Assembly (NCBI GenBank): GCA_946479255.1
Contig: CAMLFK010000093.1
Span: 1-17,155 of the forward strand
DNA length: 17,155 nucleotides
Direction of reading: 5' to 3'
From: an uncultured Oxalobacteraceae bacterium
Lineage (GTDB): Bacteria; Pseudomonadota; Gammaproteobacteria; Burkholderiales; Burkholderiaceae
The translations under genes and the position numbers were made by a program. Under the pieces are notes generated by a model. That model was not told where the DNA came from. It was given only the letters and a program-made list of their open reading frames with translations, and made no database searches. Positions 14,885-17,155 of this stretch are shown in pieces; positions within the stretch are counted from its first letter, which is position 1, and each line of letters begins with the position of its first letter.

Positions 14885-16019
14885 AGGTCCGCTCCGGTTC
14901 CAGTTCCGCGCGCTCGTGCGAGGCCAGAAGGCCGGCATATCGGTGCATCAGCTGCGGCATGATGCGGTTCCAGTCGTATTGCTCCTGCGCCTTGCGCCAG
15001 GCCGCCTCGGCGCGCTGTTCCAGCCCATGCCGGTAGATCGCTTCGATGCCTGCGCACAGGCTGTCGACGCTGTTGGGCGCCACCAGGATGCCGCTGGCCT
15101 CGTCGACCAGTTCGGCCACCCCACCGCCACGCGCGCCCACCACCGGCAGGCCGCAGGCCATGGCTTCGAGCACGATGAGGCCGAAGGTTTCGCAGTCGCC
15201 CGGATGGACCAGCACGTCGCAGCTGGCCAACAAGCGCGCCAAGGTGCGCTGGTCACGCTTGAAGCTCATGTAGGTGATTTGCGGATAGCGCGGCAGCGGC
15301 TGGCCCGCGCCGATCAGCAGCAAGTGGTATGGCCGGCCCAGCCTGCGCACCGCGTCGATCAGCAGCCCGAGCTTTTTCTCGGCCGTGAAGCGGCCGGCAT
15401 AGACCAGCATGCGCGCATTGGCGGGCAGGCGTAAATGCTCACGCAAGGTGGCGACGCGGCGCTGGCGGCTGAACACTTGCAAGTCGATGCCGAGCGGCTG
15501 GTGCACGGCATCGGCGATGCCCATGCTGGCCAGCTGCTGCACCATCAGCCGGCTGGGCGCCAGCACCATGTCGAACTGGCGGTACAGCCAGGACAGGTAA
15601 TGGCGCGCACCCGTCATGGCGGTGAAGCCGAAGCGGTCGCCGATCAGTTGTGGCAAGTCGGAATGGTAGAAGGCCACGGCGGGAATGCCCAGGCGGCGCT
15701 TGGTACGCAAGGCGGCCAGCGCGCACGGCCCGGCATCACCCACCTCGATGAGGTCGGGTTGCAGGGCGCGCAGCACGCGCGCGGTACTGCCGACCGAGCG
15801 CGGCCAGCGGTAGCCGTGCAGCCCCGGCACGGCCAGGCTGGGCACGCGGCACATGCTTGGAACGCGGGAAGGCTTGCGCCCACTGCTGCCCACGTTGGGA
15901 CTGACGATGGTGTGCTGCACCCGCGTGCGCTGGGCCAGCCAGCGCGCCTTCGCGTTGATGTAAGTGCTGACGCCGCCACCTTCAGCGGCATAGAACATGG
16001 TGGTGTCGACTAGGTGCAT
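14871..16019 (-). CDS. GT4-family glycosyltransferase
   Basis: A 382-residue GT-B fold retaining glycosyltransferase. The N-terminal acceptor domain opens with MHLVDTTMFYAAEGGGVSTYI, a typical GT4 start with its Gly-rich loop. The C-terminal nucleotide-sugar domain begins around MLVYAGRFTAEKKLGLLIDAV and has the EX7E motif E277-TFGLIVL-E285 followed by AMACGLPVVG. The style is that of mannosyl- or similar hexosyltransferases acting on lipids or polysaccharides; sugar and acceptor cannot be told. The start is ATG 16019; a TTG at 16070 would add 17 unlikely residues. Its stop overlaps the deacetylase start, so the two genes are probably translated together and act on the same glycan. No membrane segment is evident, so action at the cytoplasmic face is expected. 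Confidence 0.9.
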   Translation of the reverse strand: MHLVDTTMFYAAEGGGVSTYINAKARWLAQRTRVQHTIVSPNVGSSGRKPSRVPSMCRVPSLAVPGLHGYRWPRSVGSTARVLRALQPDLIEVGDAGPCALAALRTKRRLGIPAVAFYHSDLPQLIGDRFGFTAMTGARHYLSWLYRQFDMVLAPSRLMVQQLASMGIADAVHQPLGIDLQVFSRQRRVATLREHLRLPANARMLVYAGRFTAEKKLGLLIDAVRRLGRPYHLLLIGAGQPLPRYPQITYMSFKRDQRTLARLLASCDVLVHPGDCETFGLIVLEAMACGLPVVGARGGGVAELVDEASGILVAPNSVDSLCAGIEAIYRHGLEQRAEAAWRKAQEQYDWNRIMPQLMHRYAGLLASHERAELEPERTCVAE

Positions 16020-16103
16020 GGCGGTGAGCCCACATTGAGTGAACTCACGATACCAGCGGTCCGGCGCCAAGGCTTGAGCGCACGCAAAGTGCGCACGCCA
16101 CTT

Positions 16104-17155
16104 TTACAGAACTCCGTCCTGGCGCAAAGTGTCGATCTCGGCTTCAGTGTAACCGAGCTGAGACAGTATTTCGCCGTTGTGCTGGCCGAGCGTCGGCCCC
16201 AGCCAGCGCGTCTGGCCCGGTGTGGCCGACAGCTTGGGCGTGACGGCCGGCATCTTGACCGGCGTGCCATCCGCAAACTGATGCTGCTCGAACATACCAC
16301 GCGCGAGGAATTGCGGGTCGCTCATCATGTCGCGCACCGAATAGATTTTGCCGGCCGGGACATCGGCCGCCTGCAGGGTCGCCAGCGCGCTGTCGATGGT
16401 CTGGGTGGCGCACCAGGCGCCGATGGCGTCGTCGATCTCGGCGCTGCGCGGCACCCGGCCGTCGTTGCGCGCCAGTTGCGGGTCGCCGGCCATGTCGATG
16501 CGGCCCATGGCCAGCATCAGGCGCTTGAAGATGGCGTCGCCATTGCCCGCGATGACGATGTTCTCGCCGTCGCCGGTGGTGTAGGTATTCGACGGCACGA
16601 TGCCCGGCAGCGCGCCGCCGGTGCGCTCGCGCACCACGCCGGCATGGTCGAACTCCGGCACCAGCGATTCCATCATGTTGAACACCGCCTCGTACAGCGC
16701 CACGTCGACCATCTGGCCTTCGCCCTTGCCGCGTCCGCCGGTGGCATCGCGGTGGCGCAGTGCCACCATGGCGCCGATCACGCCGTGCAGCGCGGCGACC
16801 GAGTCGCCGATCGACACGCCCACCCGCACCGGCGGCCGGTCCGGATGGCCCGACACATAGCGCAGGCCGCCCATCGATTCGCCGATCGCGCCAAAACCCG
16901 GCTGGTCCTTCATCGGGCCGGTCTGGCCGAAGCCGGACAGGCGCACCATGATGACCGACGGGTTCTCGGCCTTGAGCTGCTCGTAGCCGATGCCCCACTT
17001 CTCCAGCACGCCGGGACGGTAGTTCTCGATGATGATGTCGGCTTCCAGCGCCAGCTTCCTGGCGATGGCGCGGCCGCGTTCATCCTTCATGTTCAGGGTC
17101 AGGCTCTTCTTGTTGCGCGACTGGACCGACCACCACAGCGAGGTGCCGTCCTTGA
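16104..17155 (-). CDS. Class III (CaiB/BaiF) CoA transferase, N-terminus outside the window
   Basis: The frame is open across the right edge, so at least 350 residues are present and about 50 are missing at the N-terminus. An in-frame ATG at 17090 is internal: conserved family sequence (GTSLWWSVQSRNKKSLTLN) lies upstream of it. Motifs of formyl-CoA transferase-like enzymes are clear: ADIIIENYRPGVLEKWGIGY, VRLSGFGQTGP, and GEGQMVDVALYEAVFNMMES, whose Asp (codon 16706-16704) matches the catalytic Asp that forms the acyl anhydride. These enzymes move CoA between carboxylic acids; relatives use succinyl-CoA with citramalate, mesaconate or carnitine. The substrate is not determinable here. It is upstream of the glycosyltransferase by 84 bp on the same strand, with no obvious functional link. 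Confidence 0.9.
   Translation of the reverse strand, partial: KDGTSLWWSVQSRNKKSLTLNMKDERGRAIARKLALEADIIIENYRPGVLEKWGIGYEQLKAENPSVIMVRLSGFGQTGPMKDQPGFGAIGESMGGLRYVSGHPDRPPVRVGVSIGDSVAALHGVIGAMVALRHRDATGGRGKGEGQMVDVALYEAVFNMMESLVPEFDHAGVVRERTGGALPGIVPSNTYTTGDGENIVIAGNGDAIFKRLMLAMGRIDMAGDPQLARNDGRVPRSAEIDDAIGAWCATQTIDSALATLQAADVPAGKIYSVRDMMSDPQFLARGMFEQHQFADGTPVKMPAVTPKLSATPGQTRWLGPTLGQHNGEILSQLGYTEAEIDTLRQDGVL

Noticed and set aside
16078..16098. Direct repeat GCGCACGC (16078-16085 and 16091-16098) between the CoA transferase and glycosyltransferase genes
   Set aside because: Two short GC-rich copies are expected by chance in this composition; no stem plus T-run, so not called a terminator or operator.

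Overview
The window is GC-rich chromosomal DNA with dense short-gap operons and Gram-negative envelope features: a lipoprotein signal, an N-terminally anchored penicillin-acylase-family enzyme and a two-pass sensor kinase. The mix of CstA/YbdD, a GGDEF/EAL response regulator, an EAL-HDOD protein and a CaiB-type CoA transferase fits a betaproteobacterium of the Burkholderiales, plausibly Oxalobacteraceae (Massilia, Duganella or Janthinobacterium type). That placement is inferred from protein style; no rRNA or marker gene is present.

Left part, minus strand (1-2061): a promoter with a perfect TATAAT box drives a degenerate EAL-HDOD protein. A PAS-domain signalling protein follows almost without a gap and leaves the window at its left edge. 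Upstream of the promoter lies the last ~30 codons of a LuxR/NarL-type response regulator, cut off where an IS200/IS605-type element begins.

Mobile element (about 2062-3531, plus strand): an apparently intact TnpB RNA-guided nuclease gene, without a tnpA partner, followed by a structured 3' end that should encode its guide (omega/re) RNA. The element ends about 15 bp before the start codon of cstA, so cstA keeps its own ribosome binding site but little or no native promoter. The missing part of the LuxR gene is not found on the other side, so the insertion was accompanied or followed by a deletion.

Middle part, plus strand (3546-11118): cstA and its small partner ybdD/yjiX (peptide or pyruvate uptake) end in a clear intrinsic terminator. 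Next come a BarA-like hybrid histidine kinase (CHASE8-like sensor, HAMP, HisKA, HATPase, two receivers, Hpt) and, one base later, a receiver-PAS-GGDEF-EAL protein. They look like a phosphorelay feeding c-di-GMP turnover. A 104-bp REP/MITE-like inverted repeat separates this operon from the convergent acylase gene.

Right part (11266-17155): a membrane-anchored penicillin-acylase-family Ntn hydrolase (minus), a divergent 94-residue lipoprotein (plus), then a minus-strand run of a class III CoA transferase (cut by the right edge), a GT4 glycosyltransferase and a DUF2334-type deacetylase. The last two overlap by 14 bp and are probably translationally coupled. The deacetylase frame overlaps the 3' end of the lipoprotein gene in antisense by about 104 bp.

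I see no tRNA, rRNA, CRISPR array or prophage. No unambiguous new system is visible. The least ordinary locus is the nuclease-competent TnpB element lodged directly against cstA.
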